NCBI GenBank assembly: GCA_021827365.1
Contig: JAKAWK010000009.1
Coordinates: 1-36,651 of the forward strand
Source: Nitrospirota bacterium
Lineage (GTDB): Bacteria; Nitrospirota; Leptospirillia; Leptospirillales; Leptospirillaceae
Length of the DNA stretch: 36,651 bases
Direction: 5' to 3'
Shown here: one piece after another, positions 8,318-16,151 of the stretch
Layout of the letters: each line of letters opens with the position of its first letter
How positions within the stretch are numbered: position 1 is the stretch's first letter
Position numbers and translations under genes: made by a program
Notes under the pieces: model-generated
Told to the model about the DNA's origin: nothing
The model's input: only the letters and a program-made list of their open reading frames with translations
Databases searched by the model: none

Positions 8318-9087
8318 CAGGCGGGATCCCGGGTGGCGCTTCCGGCTCAAGCCCGCTCAAGGGAACTCTTTACGGTATCGGGGTCGGCCCAGGGGATCCC
8401 GAACTTCTGACCCTCAAGGCCGTCCGGATTCTTCGGGAGGTTCCCGTCATTGCCGTTCCCACCTCCTATTCCGATGCGGGATCGATGGCCCTGGATGTAA
8501 TCGCCCCCATTCTCGATGAGCGGAGAAGAGCGCACCGTTCCCCCGAAATCGTGAGTCTTCTCTTTCCCATGACCCGGGATGAAACCGTCCTGGCGGAGGC
8601 CCGGAAGACGAACGGAGAGATTCTGCTGGGCGCCCTCTCCCGGGGAGACGTGGCCTTCGTGGCCATCGGAGACATCCTGTTCTATTCGACCTTCGGGAAC
8701 CTTCTGACCGGCCTCTTTTCCCTTCGTTCCCCCCTTCCTGTGGAGGTGGTTCCGGGGGTGACCTCCTATTCCGCGGCGGCGGGACGCCTTGTCGAACCCC
8801 TGGTGCAGGGATCCGAGCGGCTGGCCATCCTTCCGGCCGTCTACGATCCCTCCGAGATCGAGTCCGTCCTTGACCGCTTCGAAGTGGTGGTCCTGATGAA
8901 GATCAACAAGGTCTTTGGTCCGGTCCGGGATCTTCTGGAAAAGAAAAATCTTCTTGACCGGACCGCCTTCGTCTCGATGGTCGGTCGTCCCGAAGAGCGG
9001 GTCAGCCGGACCCTGGACGAGCTGGCCCCCGATTCGGTCCCTTACATGTCCCTTCTGGTGGTCAGAAAAAATGGATGGTTGAAATGA
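8314..9087 (+). CDS. cobI: Precorrin-2/cobalt-factor-2 C20-methyltransferase
   Basis: This 257-residue tetrapyrrole methylase uses S-adenosylmethionine to methylate C20 of the corrin precursor. It begins, after about 15 extra residues, with YGIGVGPGDPELLTLKAV, the SAM-binding loop of the family. It also contains IGDILFYSTF (the equivalent of the GDP-type loop) and EVVPGVTSYSAAA. The specificity call rests on length and on the VPTSYSDAGSMALDV and LMKINKVF segments. Cobalt-free (CobI) and cobalt (CbiL) substrate types cannot be separated by eye. It is coupled to yacG upstream and overlaps the downstream membrane-protein gene. Confidence 0.88.
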   Translation: MTGGIPGGASGSSPLKGTLYGIGVGPGDPELLTLKAVRILREVPVIAVPTSYSDAGSMALDVIAPILDERRRAHRSPEIVSLLFPMTRDETVLAEARKTNGEILLGALSRGDVAFVAIGDILFYSTFGNLLTGLFSLRSPLPVEVVPGVTSYSAAAGRLVEPLVQGSERLAILPAVYDPSEIESVLDRFEVVVLMKINKVFGPVRDLLEKKNLLDRTAFVSMVGRPEERVSRTLDELAPDSVPYMSLLVVRKNGWLK

Positions 9088-9596
9088 TGGCCCTGTCTCC
9101 CGCCAACCGGGACCGCGACGCAGCGGTCCGCTATGTCCAGCGCTATTTTCTTCCCAGTTCGGCCCTTCTGGGGATGGTCGGCATGATCGGGGTCTTTCTG
9201 CTCTCGACCGTCGAGTGGCAGCGGCACACCCTGACGGTCATGGCCTTCACCCGGGAGATGACCATCGGACTGATGGGGGCTCTCCTCTCCCTGCTCCATG
9301 CCCGCTACCAGTACTTTCTCTTCGAGAACTTCCCCGGCCATTACCGGGAGATGCTCGAGAGGGCCGACCGGTTCGCCCTCGAACGGCCCCCCGCGGTCCG
9401 GCACCCCAGAAGGACGCTTGTGGTGGGAGGATATGCCGCCGGCATCCTTTTCTACGGGACGGCCATCTGGCTCCTGCACGGAGGGGTTTCGTGGATCGGG
9501 ATTGTCTCTTTTGCCCTGTCGGGATTCTTCATCACCCGGGTGGTTTTCTGGAAAAGGGTGGTCGACACTGAAACCGGCGGAAAGGGAGGTGCCTGA
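9084..9596 (+). CDS. Unrecognised four-helix membrane protein in the cobalamin run
   Basis: This protein of about 170 residues has four likely membrane segments: around SSALLGMVGMIGVFLL, TIGLMGALLSLLHARY, GGYAAGILFYGTAIWLL and IVSFALSGFFITRVVFW. A charged cytoplasmic loop (PGHYREMLERADRFALERPP) lies between helices 2 and 3. I do not recognise the family. Starts at 9075, 9084 and 9087 are all in frame; 9084 gives an ATGA overlap with the cobI stop. Its own TGA overlaps the ATG of cobM, so it is translationally locked between two corrin methyltransferases. A role in cobalamin or cobalt handling is inferred only from that position. Confidence 0.8.
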   Translation: MMALSPANRDRDAAVRYVQRYFLPSSALLGMVGMIGVFLLSTVEWQRHTLTVMAFTREMTIGLMGALLSLLHARYQYFLFENFPGHYREMLERADRFALERPPAVRHPRRTLVVGGYAAGILFYGTAIWLLHGGVSWIGIVSFALSGFFITRVVFWKRVVDTETGGKGGA

Positions 9597-10408
9597 TGGC
9601 AAGGACGATCAAAAAGACGGAGCGGGGACGGGTCTACTTCATCGGGGCGGGTCCGGGAGATCCTGACCTGCTTACGGTCAGGGGGGCCCGGATTCTGGGA
9701 GAGGCCGACCGGATCGTCTTTGCCGGAAGCCTCGTGCCGGAAGAGGCGCTTCATGAATTGAACGACCGGGGTCTCTGGGTCGATTCTGCCGGTCTTACGC
9801 GCGAGCAGATCGTAGGTCACCTCCTTGAAGGAGTGGCAAAGAACGAAATCGTTGTCCGGCTCGCCTCCGGGGACCCTTCCATCTTTGGCGCCATGGCCGA
9901 GATGACGACCGAGCTTGACGCCCGGAAGATCCCCTGGGAGGTGGTGCCCGGGGTCTCATCGGTCTTTGCCGCAGCGGCCGCCCTCCGGATGGAACTGACC
10001 CTTCCCGAGGTCAGCCAGACCGTGATTCTGACCCGCACTGCAGGAAGAACCCCCATGCCTTTGGGGGAAGAGATCGAGGCCCTGGCCGCCCACGGGGCCA
10101 CCCTGGTCATCTTCCTCTCCATCGACCGGATCGAGGAACTGGTGGCCCAACTCCTGACGGTCCGGGACCCCCTGACACCCGCCGCCGTGGTCGCCCGGGC
10201 AAGCTGGGACAACGAAGTCATCTGCCGGGGGACGCTCTCTTCCATCGCGGGCGAGGTCCGCAAGGCCCGCATCATGCGCCAGGCCCTCCTGATTCTGGGA
10301 GAAGCCCTCGATCCGGAGCTCAGGAAAAAAGCCCGGAGCCGTCTCTATTCCGCCGATTTCACTCACGGCTTCCGCGAGGGATCCGATTCGACATCCTCGC
10401 ATTCCTGA
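9596..10408 (+). CDS. cobM: Precorrin-4/cobalt-precorrin-4 C11-methyltransferase
   Basis: This 270-residue SAM-dependent methylase acts on C11 of the corrin ring. It shows the CobM/CbiF hallmarks: VYFIGAGPGDPDLLTVRGA at the N terminus, VFAGSLVPEE, VVRLASGDPSIFGAMAEM, then EVVPGVSSVFAAAAAL, and TVILTRTAGRTPMP. The ATG at 9596 is preceded by GGGAGGTG and overlaps the previous stop. It is the last gene of the run that begins at glyQ and is followed at once by an intrinsic terminator. The aerobic or anaerobic branch is not decidable here. Confidence 0.92.
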   Translation: MARTIKKTERGRVYFIGAGPGDPDLLTVRGARILGEADRIVFAGSLVPEEALHELNDRGLWVDSAGLTREQIVGHLLEGVAKNEIVVRLASGDPSIFGAMAEMTTELDARKIPWEVVPGVSSVFAAAAALRMELTLPEVSQTVILTRTAGRTPMPLGEEIEALAAHGATLVIFLSIDRIEELVAQLLTVRDPLTPAAVVARASWDNEVICRGTLSSIAGEVRKARIMRQALLILGEALDPELRKKARSRLYSADFTHGFREGSDSTSSHS

Positions 10409-10440
10409 CGGAGGCCCCGGCCTCCGGGTTCTGTCTTTTT
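10409..10440 (+). terminator. Intrinsic terminator after cobM
   Basis: CGGAGGC (10409-10415) pairs with GCCTCCG (10420-10426) around a 4-nt loop, followed by GGTTCTGTCTTTTT. It begins at the base after the cobM stop. Confidence 0.75.
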
Positions 10441-10480
10441 CAATTTTCTCCTCCGAAACCCCGTCGGGATCGTCCGATGA

Positions 10481-10550
10481 TACAAAAAGGAATCCTTCGG
10501 TTTCCTTTTTGTAACCCTCTGATCATTCCCTGGTGGATCCTTTTTGTTAA
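10481..10550. repeat. Three copies of ACAAAAAGG/CCTTTTTGT upstream of a sigma-54-type promoter
   Basis: TACAAAAAGGAA (10481-10492) and TTCCTTTTTGTA (10502-10513) form a perfect 12-bp inverted repeat with a 9-nt loop. A third copy, GGATCCTTTTTGTTA, lies at 10535-10549. The centres are about 45-105 bp upstream of the -24 element at 10588. This is the distance at which enhancer sites for sigma-54 activators are normally found. As RNA, arm one could pair with either downstream copy. No T-tract follows, so a terminator is less likely. Confidence 0.5.
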
Positions 10551-10587
10551 ATCATTGTGTATTAATATTTAATATTATTACCTATTC

Positions 10588-10602
10588 TGGCATGCTCCAT
10601 GC
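10588..10602 (+). promoter_or_regulatory. Sigma-54-type (-24/-12) promoter for the desaturase gene
   Basis: TGGCATGCTCCATGC matches the consensus TGGCAC-N5-TTGC at 8 of 10 positions with exact spacing and with the invariant GG and GC. A start near 10614 would give a leader of about 100 nt. TATAAT at 10604-10609 lies beside it but lacks a recognisable -35 box, so a sigma-70 alternative is weaker but not excluded. Confidence 0.5.
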
Positions 10603-10712
10603 TTATAATAGAAGTTTACTTTTTCGGAGAGGGGAATTTCCTGCTTCTCCCAGGTCAATCGCGTCCGTCCCGGACCTTTGCGGGGTCCCTATCCCGTAGT
10701 GAAGGATGATTC

Positions 10713-11555
10713 GTGCGTCTTCCCCTTGCAACGCTTCGCAACCACGTCACCACCTATAATGAACTTGCCGACGATGCCAACTGGAACCGCTTCAAAAGTG
10801 TTCCCTGGCCGGAAATACAGCCGGAGCTGCTCACCGAAGGACAGAAACAGGCGGTCATCTTCGTGACCCATGTCGAGGATTACACGCCGGGATATTGCGC
10901 GGAGTACGCCGCGCTCTTTCCCGTCAATTCTCCCGATCCCGAAGAAGCCATGCATAACCGGGAGCTCTTTCATTTCGTCTCCCGGTGGGGTCTGGAGGAG
11001 GACCGCCATGCCCAGGCCCTGGCGCTCTACCAGGTCCATGCCGAAATCGAGCCGGACTGGGATCGCCTGTCGGAACAGATGATCACCGAGAGCCAAAAGG
11101 AGTTCTTGGTCGGATACAAGGGGCTTCTCCAGGTCTGCACCTATGCCTTCCTCCAGGAAAAGGCCACCCAGCTTTACTACCAGAGTCTCGCCAGGAATGT
11201 CTCGGAACCGGTTCTTGTCAAACTTCTTCATTTCCTGACCCGTGACGAATCGCGCCATTTTGTCTTCTTTTCGAACATCATCGGCTCCTATTTCGACCAA
11301 TTCGGACTCGATTGCCTCCCCTTGGTCGAGGAGGTGGCCACCCATTACCGCATGCCCCTCCACAATACGATGGCCGACTACCGCAGGCGGGCCATACGGA
11401 TGGCCCGCGAGGCCCCCGGATATGACAGGTTTCTGCCCATCCGGATTCTTTTCCGCTTTCTCAGGCAGCTGGGGGAGCAGCATCCCGAATGGCAGAGCGA
11501 ACTTGAGGCCGGCATCCTCCGCATGAAGACCCGGCTCCGCATCGACTCCATTTAG
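10713..11555 (+). CDS. Ferritin-like diiron acyl-ACP desaturase family protein
   Basis: This 280-residue helical protein resembles the soluble stearoyl-ACP desaturases (FA_desaturase_2). Both carboxylate-histidine iron motifs are present: EEDRHAQA near residue 96 and DESRHFVF near 182, with a helix between them carrying a further acidic residue (TYAFLQEKATQLYYQ). Such enzymes put a double bond into an acyl-ACP chain using O2 and ferredoxin, adjusting membrane fluidity. The GTG at 10713 follows GAAGGA with a good spacer. The gene is a single cistron with its own candidate sigma-54 promoter and a strong terminator. A different ferritin-like diiron oxidase is the main alternative. Confidence 0.75.
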   Translation: MRLPLATLRNHVTTYNELADDANWNRFKSVPWPEIQPELLTEGQKQAVIFVTHVEDYTPGYCAEYAALFPVNSPDPEEAMHNRELFHFVSRWGLEEDRHAQALALYQVHAEIEPDWDRLSEQMITESQKEFLVGYKGLLQVCTYAFLQEKATQLYYQSLARNVSEPVLVKLLHFLTRDESRHFVFFSNIIGSYFDQFGLDCLPLVEEVATHYRMPLHNTMADYRRRAIRMAREAPGYDRFLPIRILFRFLRQLGEQHPEWQSELEAGILRMKTRLRIDSI

Positions 11556-11563
11556 GAGAGATC

Positions 11564-11592
11564 GGCCGGGAGAGGACAGTCCTCTCCCGGCC
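11564..11592 (+). terminator. Strong hairpin terminator after the desaturase gene
   Basis: GGCCGGGAGAGGA (11564-11576) pairs perfectly with TCCTCTCCCGGCC (11580-11592) around CAG, giving 13 bp, and T-rich DNA follows within 20 bp. It begins 9 bp after the stop codon. Confidence 0.85.
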
Positions 11593-12047
11593 TTCCCGCA
11601 TTCATCCTTTCTCTTTTTTCTCTTCGTTATTCCTCCTTTCTTTTATCTCATCGGACCTTCCCTTTCCAGACAGAGAGAAAATTACGATCTCCTCAACAAT
11701 GGCTCAAGAAAGACCGCATTTGACCACGGTTAGAGTTTTTATTTTACTTAAAACACTATAAATAAAATAAAATTTTTAAATTTTCCAAGGACTCCAGAAA
11801 GTGGAAAACCTGTGGAGAATGTTGTGGAGGAACCTTCCTAAGTCGGCAAGAGATCGGGGGGGAGGACGTTTTGCCCATAATTTGGCCAGAGCCGGAAGAG
11901 AAAGAAGCGACCTCGAGGGAGCTTTCAAAGGACCTCCGGAGTGGGTCAAAGGAAGGATTTTTTCCCTTGAACTTGTCCCCCGTGAAACGTGATGATAGAA
12001 GAATGTGACGTTTTTGCTTTAGCCAATGCCAAAAAGGAGGGATTGTC
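11593..12047. other. Non-coding region upstream of cobQ
   Basis: This stretch of about 455 bp holds no supported gene. It includes an AT-rich block at about 11735-11775 (TATAAA at 11757). TTGAAC at 11967-11972 with GATGAT at 11991-11996 is a weak sigma-70 candidate 45-80 bp before cobQ. I searched for the B12 box and the other conserved parts of a cobalamin riboswitch on both strands and did not find them. Confidence 0.4.
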
Positions 12048-13610
12048 GTGCGGGCGTTGCGCAGGATGGTGCTGGGAACGGGGTCCGGTGTGGGCAAATC
12101 CCTGACAGTCGCGGGAATTTGCCGGGTTGCCTCCCGGATGGGTCTTCGGGTCAAACCCTTCAAGTCCCAGAACATGTCGAACAATTCCTCCGCCCTTCCC
12201 GGAGGCGGGGAGATTGCCCGGGCGCAGGTTCTCCAGGCCCGGGCGGCCCGCGTCCCTCCCGAAGCCGCCATGAACCCCATCCTTCTTAAGCCAATGGGAG
12301 AGGGGAGAAGCCAGGTGATTTTCATGGGTCATCCCCTGGGGATCTACTCTATTTCCGAATACCGGGAGCTCAAGAAAGAGCTCTTCCCGAAGGTGGTCAG
12401 GATTTTCGAGGATCTCGCGGCGGACTGCGATCTCGTGATTCTGGAGGGAGCCGGCTCGCCCGCCGAAATCAATCTCCTGGACGAGGATATCGCCAACACC
12501 CGTATGGCCCGGGCCGTTGGGGCCCCCGCCCTCCTCCTGGGAGACATAGAGCAGGGAGGGGTCTTCGCCTCCCTCTTCGGAACGATCTCCCTTCTCCCGG
12601 AGACGGAGAGGAGGGTGATCCGCTGGCTGGCGATCAACAAGTTCCGGGGGGACAGCTCTCTTCTGGAGAAGGGGCTCTCCGGGATCACCGCCCTGACTGG
12701 TATCCCCTTTCTGGGAGTCATGAACCATCTGGGCTCCCTGGCCCTCCCCGATGAGGACTCCTTCCGGGCCAGGCTGATCCCCGAAAGTTCGGGAGATGGG
12801 GGCCCCATTAAAATCGCCGTCCTCTCCTGGCCCCACCTGTCGAACCGGTCCGACATCGATCCCTTCCTGGGAGACAGGGGCGTCGAGGTCCTTCTCCTGC
12901 CGCTCACCCAGGCTCCTCCTGGCCCGGTGGACGCCATTCTTCTTCCGGGGACCCGGCGGACAATGGCGGACCTCGCCCATTTTTACGACTCCCCCCTCCA
13001 TCCCTGGTTCGTCCGCCACTGTCGGGAAGGTCGGGCGGTCGCCGGCATTTGTGGGGGCTACCAGATGATGGGGCGGGAGATTATCGATCCCGAAGGGATC
13101 GAATCGGAGAGATCCTGGATGCCGGGTCTCGGCCTCCTTCCCCTGAGGGTCCGCTTCTGTAAAGACAAGATCGCCCGGCCCGTGGTGGCCCGGATCAGGG
13201 TCCCACCCTTCCCGGGAGGCTGCGACCTGGTGGGAGGGTTCCTGGAAGGGTATGAAATCCGGCAGGGACGACAGGAGATCGATCAGGATGCAGAGCCCCT
13301 GATGGAGCTCTTTGACCCCTCGGGAGGATCCCTCGGCCCTGAGGGGGCCCGCTCGGGGGACGGCCTGTGCCGCTTCGGGGTCCCCGTCCACGGGCTCTTC
13401 GAAAACAATGCCGTCAGGCAGACTTTCTACCGGGCCGTTAGGCCAGGCGGCCTTCCGGAAGGCCACCTTTCCGACCCTGCCGCCCTTCTCGAGGCCGAGA
13501 TCGAGCGGCTGGCGGACGAAGTGGCCGCCTCCCTTGACCTTCGGTCCTTTCTGTCCCGGGAGGAGGCCGGCAGTCCTGAAAGGGAAAATCGGTCTATCCA
13601 TGTTCCATAA
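12048..13610 (+). CDS. cobQ: Cobyric acid synthase (glutamine-hydrolysing)
   Basis: This 520-residue enzyme amidates four side chains of adenosylcobyrinic acid a,c-diamide using glutamine and ATP. The N-terminal P-loop LGTGSGVGKSLTVAGI and the motif FKSQNMSNNS are diagnostic, as is EGAGSPAEINL. The C-terminal class I amidotransferase domain carries the nucleophile in AGICGGYQMMG and the histidine in FGVPVHGLFE. The GTG at 12048 is preceded by AAAAAGGAGGG. Its 3' end overlaps cbiB by 11 bp. Also called CbiP. Confidence 0.95.
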   Translation: MRALRRMVLGTGSGVGKSLTVAGICRVASRMGLRVKPFKSQNMSNNSSALPGGGEIARAQVLQARAARVPPEAAMNPILLKPMGEGRSQVIFMGHPLGIYSISEYRELKKELFPKVVRIFEDLAADCDLVILEGAGSPAEINLLDEDIANTRMARAVGAPALLLGDIEQGGVFASLFGTISLLPETERRVIRWLAINKFRGDSSLLEKGLSGITALTGIPFLGVMNHLGSLALPDEDSFRARLIPESSGDGGPIKIAVLSWPHLSNRSDIDPFLGDRGVEVLLLPLTQAPPGPVDAILLPGTRRTMADLAHFYDSPLHPWFVRHCREGRAVAGICGGYQMMGREIIDPEGIESERSWMPGLGLLPLRVRFCKDKIARPVVARIRVPPFPGGCDLVGGFLEGYEIRQGRQEIDQDAEPLMELFDPSGGSLGPEGARSGDGLCRFGVPVHGLFENNAVRQTFYRAVRPGGLPEGHLSDPAALLEAEIERLADEVAASLDLRSFLSREEAGSPERENRSIHVP

Positions 13611-14604
13611 CTCTCCCAACCACGTCCCAGTCGCCCTGCTGGCCCTTTTGATCGACATCGCAACCGGAGAACGGCTCTTCTTTCTTCATCCCGTTCCCCT
13701 GATGGGGCGGCTTTCCCTCCGTCTCGAGGGATTGATCAGGACTCGCGTCCCCCCGACGGGGTTTCGCCTTGGAGGGATTCTCCTGCCGCTCCTTGTGTGC
13801 GGGCTTTTTGGGCTGGGAAGCTGGGTTATCCTAAATCTTGCCGAAACCGCCGGAGGTCCCCTCCTGCGCCAGGGCCTTGCGGTCTTCTGGTCGGCCCAGC
13901 TCCTGGCCTCAAGGAGCCTCTATGACCATGTCAAAAAGGTCGCGGAGACCCTTTTTGCGGGGGATCTCCCGGCGGCCCGGGCCGCCCTCTCCCGGATCGT
14001 GGGGCGGGACACCGAAGGGCTCGGGGAGGACGGTATCGCCCGGGGGGCTCTCGAAAGCCTCTGGGAGAATACCAACGACGCCCTGGTGGCCCCCCTTTTC
14101 TACCTGCTTCTGGCCGGGGTCCCCGGGCTCATGGTCTACAAGGCGGCCAGCACCCTTGATTCCATGGTAGGATACAAAAACGAGCGCTACCGGGATCTGG
14201 GCTGGGCCAGCGCCCGGACGGATGATCTTCTGTCCTACCTTCCGGCCCGAATCACCTTTTTCCTGATGTTCCTCTTTCTCCTCCCCTTCGTCACACCCGG
14301 CCGGGAGAGGCAGGGGCGCCTTGCAGGGCAGGACTCCATCCTGTCCACGGCCCTCCGCTACCGGCGGGCCCATCCAAGCCCCAACAGCGGCTATCCGATC
14401 GCGGCCTTTTCCGCCCTGCGGGGCATCCGACTGGGAGGAGGGGCCTTCTATTTCGGCCGATGGGTGGAGAAGCCCATCATCGGGGCGGGTCCCGATCCTG
14501 ACAAAAACGACCTTGCGGCCGGGCTTTCCCTCTACCGCATGTTCGTATTCTCCCTGGTCATCCTCCTGGGCCTCCTTTCGGCTCTTCCGGGAGTCCTGAA
14601 ATGA
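13600..14604 (+). CDS. cbiB: Adenosylcobinamide-phosphate synthase (CbiB/CobD family)
   Basis: This 334-residue integral membrane protein joins aminopropanol (or its phosphate) to adenosylcobyric acid. It begins MFHNSPNHVPVALLALLIDI, and FLHPVPLMGRLS is the family HPVxxxG motif. Also typical are ENTNDALVAPLFYLLLAG, then MVYKAASTLDSMVGY and DLGWASARTDDLLSYLPARI. Three to five membrane segments are visible. The same reading frame stays open far upstream within cobQ, but the ATG at 13600 is where family similarity begins. Its stop overlaps the next start by ATGA. Confidence 0.94.
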   Translation: MFHNSPNHVPVALLALLIDIATGERLFFLHPVPLMGRLSLRLEGLIRTRVPPTGFRLGGILLPLLVCGLFGLGSWVILNLAETAGGPLLRQGLAVFWSAQLLASRSLYDHVKKVAETLFAGDLPAARAALSRIVGRDTEGLGEDGIARGALESLWENTNDALVAPLFYLLLAGVPGLMVYKAASTLDSMVGYKNERYRDLGWASARTDDLLSYLPARITFFLMFLFLLPFVTPGRERQGRLAGQDSILSTALRYRRAHPSPNSGYPIAAFSALRGIRLGGGAFYFGRWVEKPIIGAGPDPDKNDLAAGLSLYRMFVFSLVILLGLLSALPGVLK

Positions 14605-15716
14605 GGACCCATCTCCCGGATCCATCCGGATGGGACCATGGGGGTCCGGCCCCCGGGGAGCGGGGCCATCCGTCCCTCGATGCAAGCACGACCGTCAATC
14701 CCTTTCCCGAACCTGAGCTTCTGGCCCTTCTGGGCAGAACACTCCCCCATGCCCGGAGTTATCCCGAGCCCTGGGCGACAGAATGCCGGGAGAGGATCGC
14801 CGCCCGCCACCTTCTTTCTCCGGAGCACCTTGTCACGGGTCCGGGAGCCACCTTCCTTCTCTACCATCTCCTCGGACTCTCCTCGTTCCGGCGCCTTCTC
14901 CTTCCGGAGCCGGTCTTTTCGGAATATGGCCGGGCGGCCCAGATGGCGGGCCTCTCCGTCCACCGGATCCCCCCCGGCCTTGATCTGGTTCTTTCGGACG
15001 GGCTCACCCTGGGATGGGGAATCGACCTCGAACGCTCGGGATGGGAGATCCGCCCGGGGGACCTGATGGTCCTCCAGAATCCCGTGAACCCGACGGGCCA
15101 GGAGTTCCCGGCCTCCGGGCTTCTTACTCTCTCCCGCCGCCTTGGGGCCGAGGGAGGGGCTCTTTTGGTGGATGAGTCCTTCCAGGACTTTCTCGACAAT
15201 CGCTCCTCTGTGCTTGCCCAGGCTGGAGAGGACGGTCTTCTCGTCCTTCGGTCGCTTACGAAGATTACCGGACTCCCCGGAATCCGGACGGGGTTTCTGG
15301 CCGGGCCGCCGGAGATTGCCGGACGGCTGCGAGAGGCGATGGGACCCTGGAGCACCGGCCTCCTGGAGCAGGTTGTGATCCGGTGGGCCATGGAGAGAGG
15401 GAAGGCCAGAGATTTCGGGTGGAACGGGGAGCCCCGGGACCGGCTCCGTGCCGGCCTTGAGCGACTTGGCATCGCCTGCCTTCCGGGGGAAGGGCCTATG
15501 ATTCTGGCTAGGCTTGGGCCAAGCTCCGACGAAGGGAGAGCCTGTCGCCTGCGCCTTCTAGGGAAGGGGGTCCGCATCCGGCTGGCGGAAGGCTTCGGCC
15601 CCCCGGAGGGAGCCCGTCTTGTTCGGATCGGGTTCGAGGCCTTTTCCTATCCGGAGCGCTTCCTTGAGATCTTTCGCTTGGCCAGCCAATCGCCATGTGG
15701 AGAAAATCTTTCCTAA
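14601..15716 (+). CDS. PLP-dependent aminotransferase-fold enzyme of cobalamin synthesis (threonine-phosphate decarboxylase/CobC type)
   Basis: This 371-residue fold-type I PLP enzyme is related to histidinol-phosphate aminotransferase. It has the substrate-entry segment LDASTTVNPFPEPE, the PNNPTG-equivalent LQNPVNPTGQEF, VDESFQDF, and the Schiff-base lysine in SLTKITGLPGIRTGFL near residue 222. In cobalamin operons such proteins decarboxylate L-threonine O-3-phosphate to aminopropanol phosphate, the side chain used by CbiB. The preceding gene is CbiB and the two are coupled by ATGA, which supports this role over histidine synthesis. The symbol is withheld because CobD/CobC naming conflicts between systems. 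Confidence 0.87.
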   Translation: MRTHLPDPSGWDHGGPAPGERGHPSLDASTTVNPFPEPELLALLGRTLPHARSYPEPWATECRERIAARHLLSPEHLVTGPGATFLLYHLLGLSSFRRLLLPEPVFSEYGRAAQMAGLSVHRIPPGLDLVLSDGLTLGWGIDLERSGWEIRPGDLMVLQNPVNPTGQEFPASGLLTLSRRLGAEGGALLVDESFQDFLDNRSSVLAQAGEDGLLVLRSLTKITGLPGIRTGFLAGPPEIAGRLREAMGPWSTGLLEQVVIRWAMERGKARDFGWNGEPRDRLRAGLERLGIACLPGEGPMILARLGPSSDEGRACRLRLLGKGVRIRLAEGFGPPEGARLVRIGFEAFSYPERFLEIFRLASQSPCGENLS

Positions 15717-15843
15717 CCTCCGGTTACTCGAAAAAATTAAAAACTCTTGAAAACAGCTTCGGAATGGGTCAGTATGATAGAAAGACGGCAGGATATCGTG
15801 AAGGCCGTTTTCATCCATGAACGTTCAGCACCAGGAGGAGGAC

Positions 15844-16041
15844 ATGGAAGAAGGAAAGTATCAGAAGCTCCTGACCGTCCGGGAAGTCGCCGAAGTTCTG
15901 GGAGTCTCCCAGGTGACGATCCGGACTTGGGATCGCATGGGCAAGATCCGGACGATCCGGACGCCCGGAAACCATCGCCGTATTCCCGAAGGGGAATTGA
16001 ACCGGCTCCTCAATCCCACAGAAGAGGAGGCCACCGTCTGA
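15844..16041 (+). CDS. Small MerR/excisionase-type helix-turn-helix protein
   Basis: This 65-residue protein is a lone winged helix-turn-helix of the MerR/excisionase (HTH_17) type: LLTVREVAEVLGVSQVTIRTW, then the wing GNHRRIPEGELNRLL. There is no effector domain. AGGAGG ends 5 nt before ATG 15844; an in-frame ATG at 15817 lacks such a site. No integrase or phage gene is nearby, so a regulator of the BldC type is as likely as an excisionase. It has its own terminator. It lies between the cobalamin run and the sigma-54 activator, and its targets are unknown. Confidence 0.85.
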   Translation: MEEGKYQKLLTVREVAEVLGVSQVTIRTWDRMGKIRTIRTPGNHRRIPEGELNRLLNPTEEEATV

Positions 16042-16123
16042 CGCAAGCCCAAGATCGATCCAACGGTTTATCTCCTGTAAAGAAAAGAAGGAGAACCTGG
16101 TTTGATTCATTTTGGGCTTTTGA

Positions 16124-16151
16124 GGGGAAGGCAACCGGCCTTCCCCTTTTT
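16124..16151 (+). terminator. Intrinsic terminator after the HTH gene
   Basis: GGGGAAGGC (16124-16132) pairs perfectly with GCCTTCCCC (16138-16146) around a 5-nt loop and is followed by TTTTT. Confidence 0.88.

Noticed and set aside
11810-11840. DnaA-box-like sequences suggesting an origin
   Set aside because: The TGTGGAGAA-like words differ from TTATCCACA at key positions, are few, and no origin-linked genes are nearby.
11593-12047. Cobalamin riboswitch before cobQ
   Set aside because: I looked for the B12 box and the conserved core segments on both strands and found no match.
11946-13658. 570-codon open frame on the minus strand opposite cobQ
   Set aside because: The composition is implausible and cobQ is complete on the other strand.
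15844-16041. Excisionase marking an integrated element
   Set aside because: No integrase, attachment repeats or phage genes are in the window; the protein is equally like free-standing BldC/MerR-type regulators.
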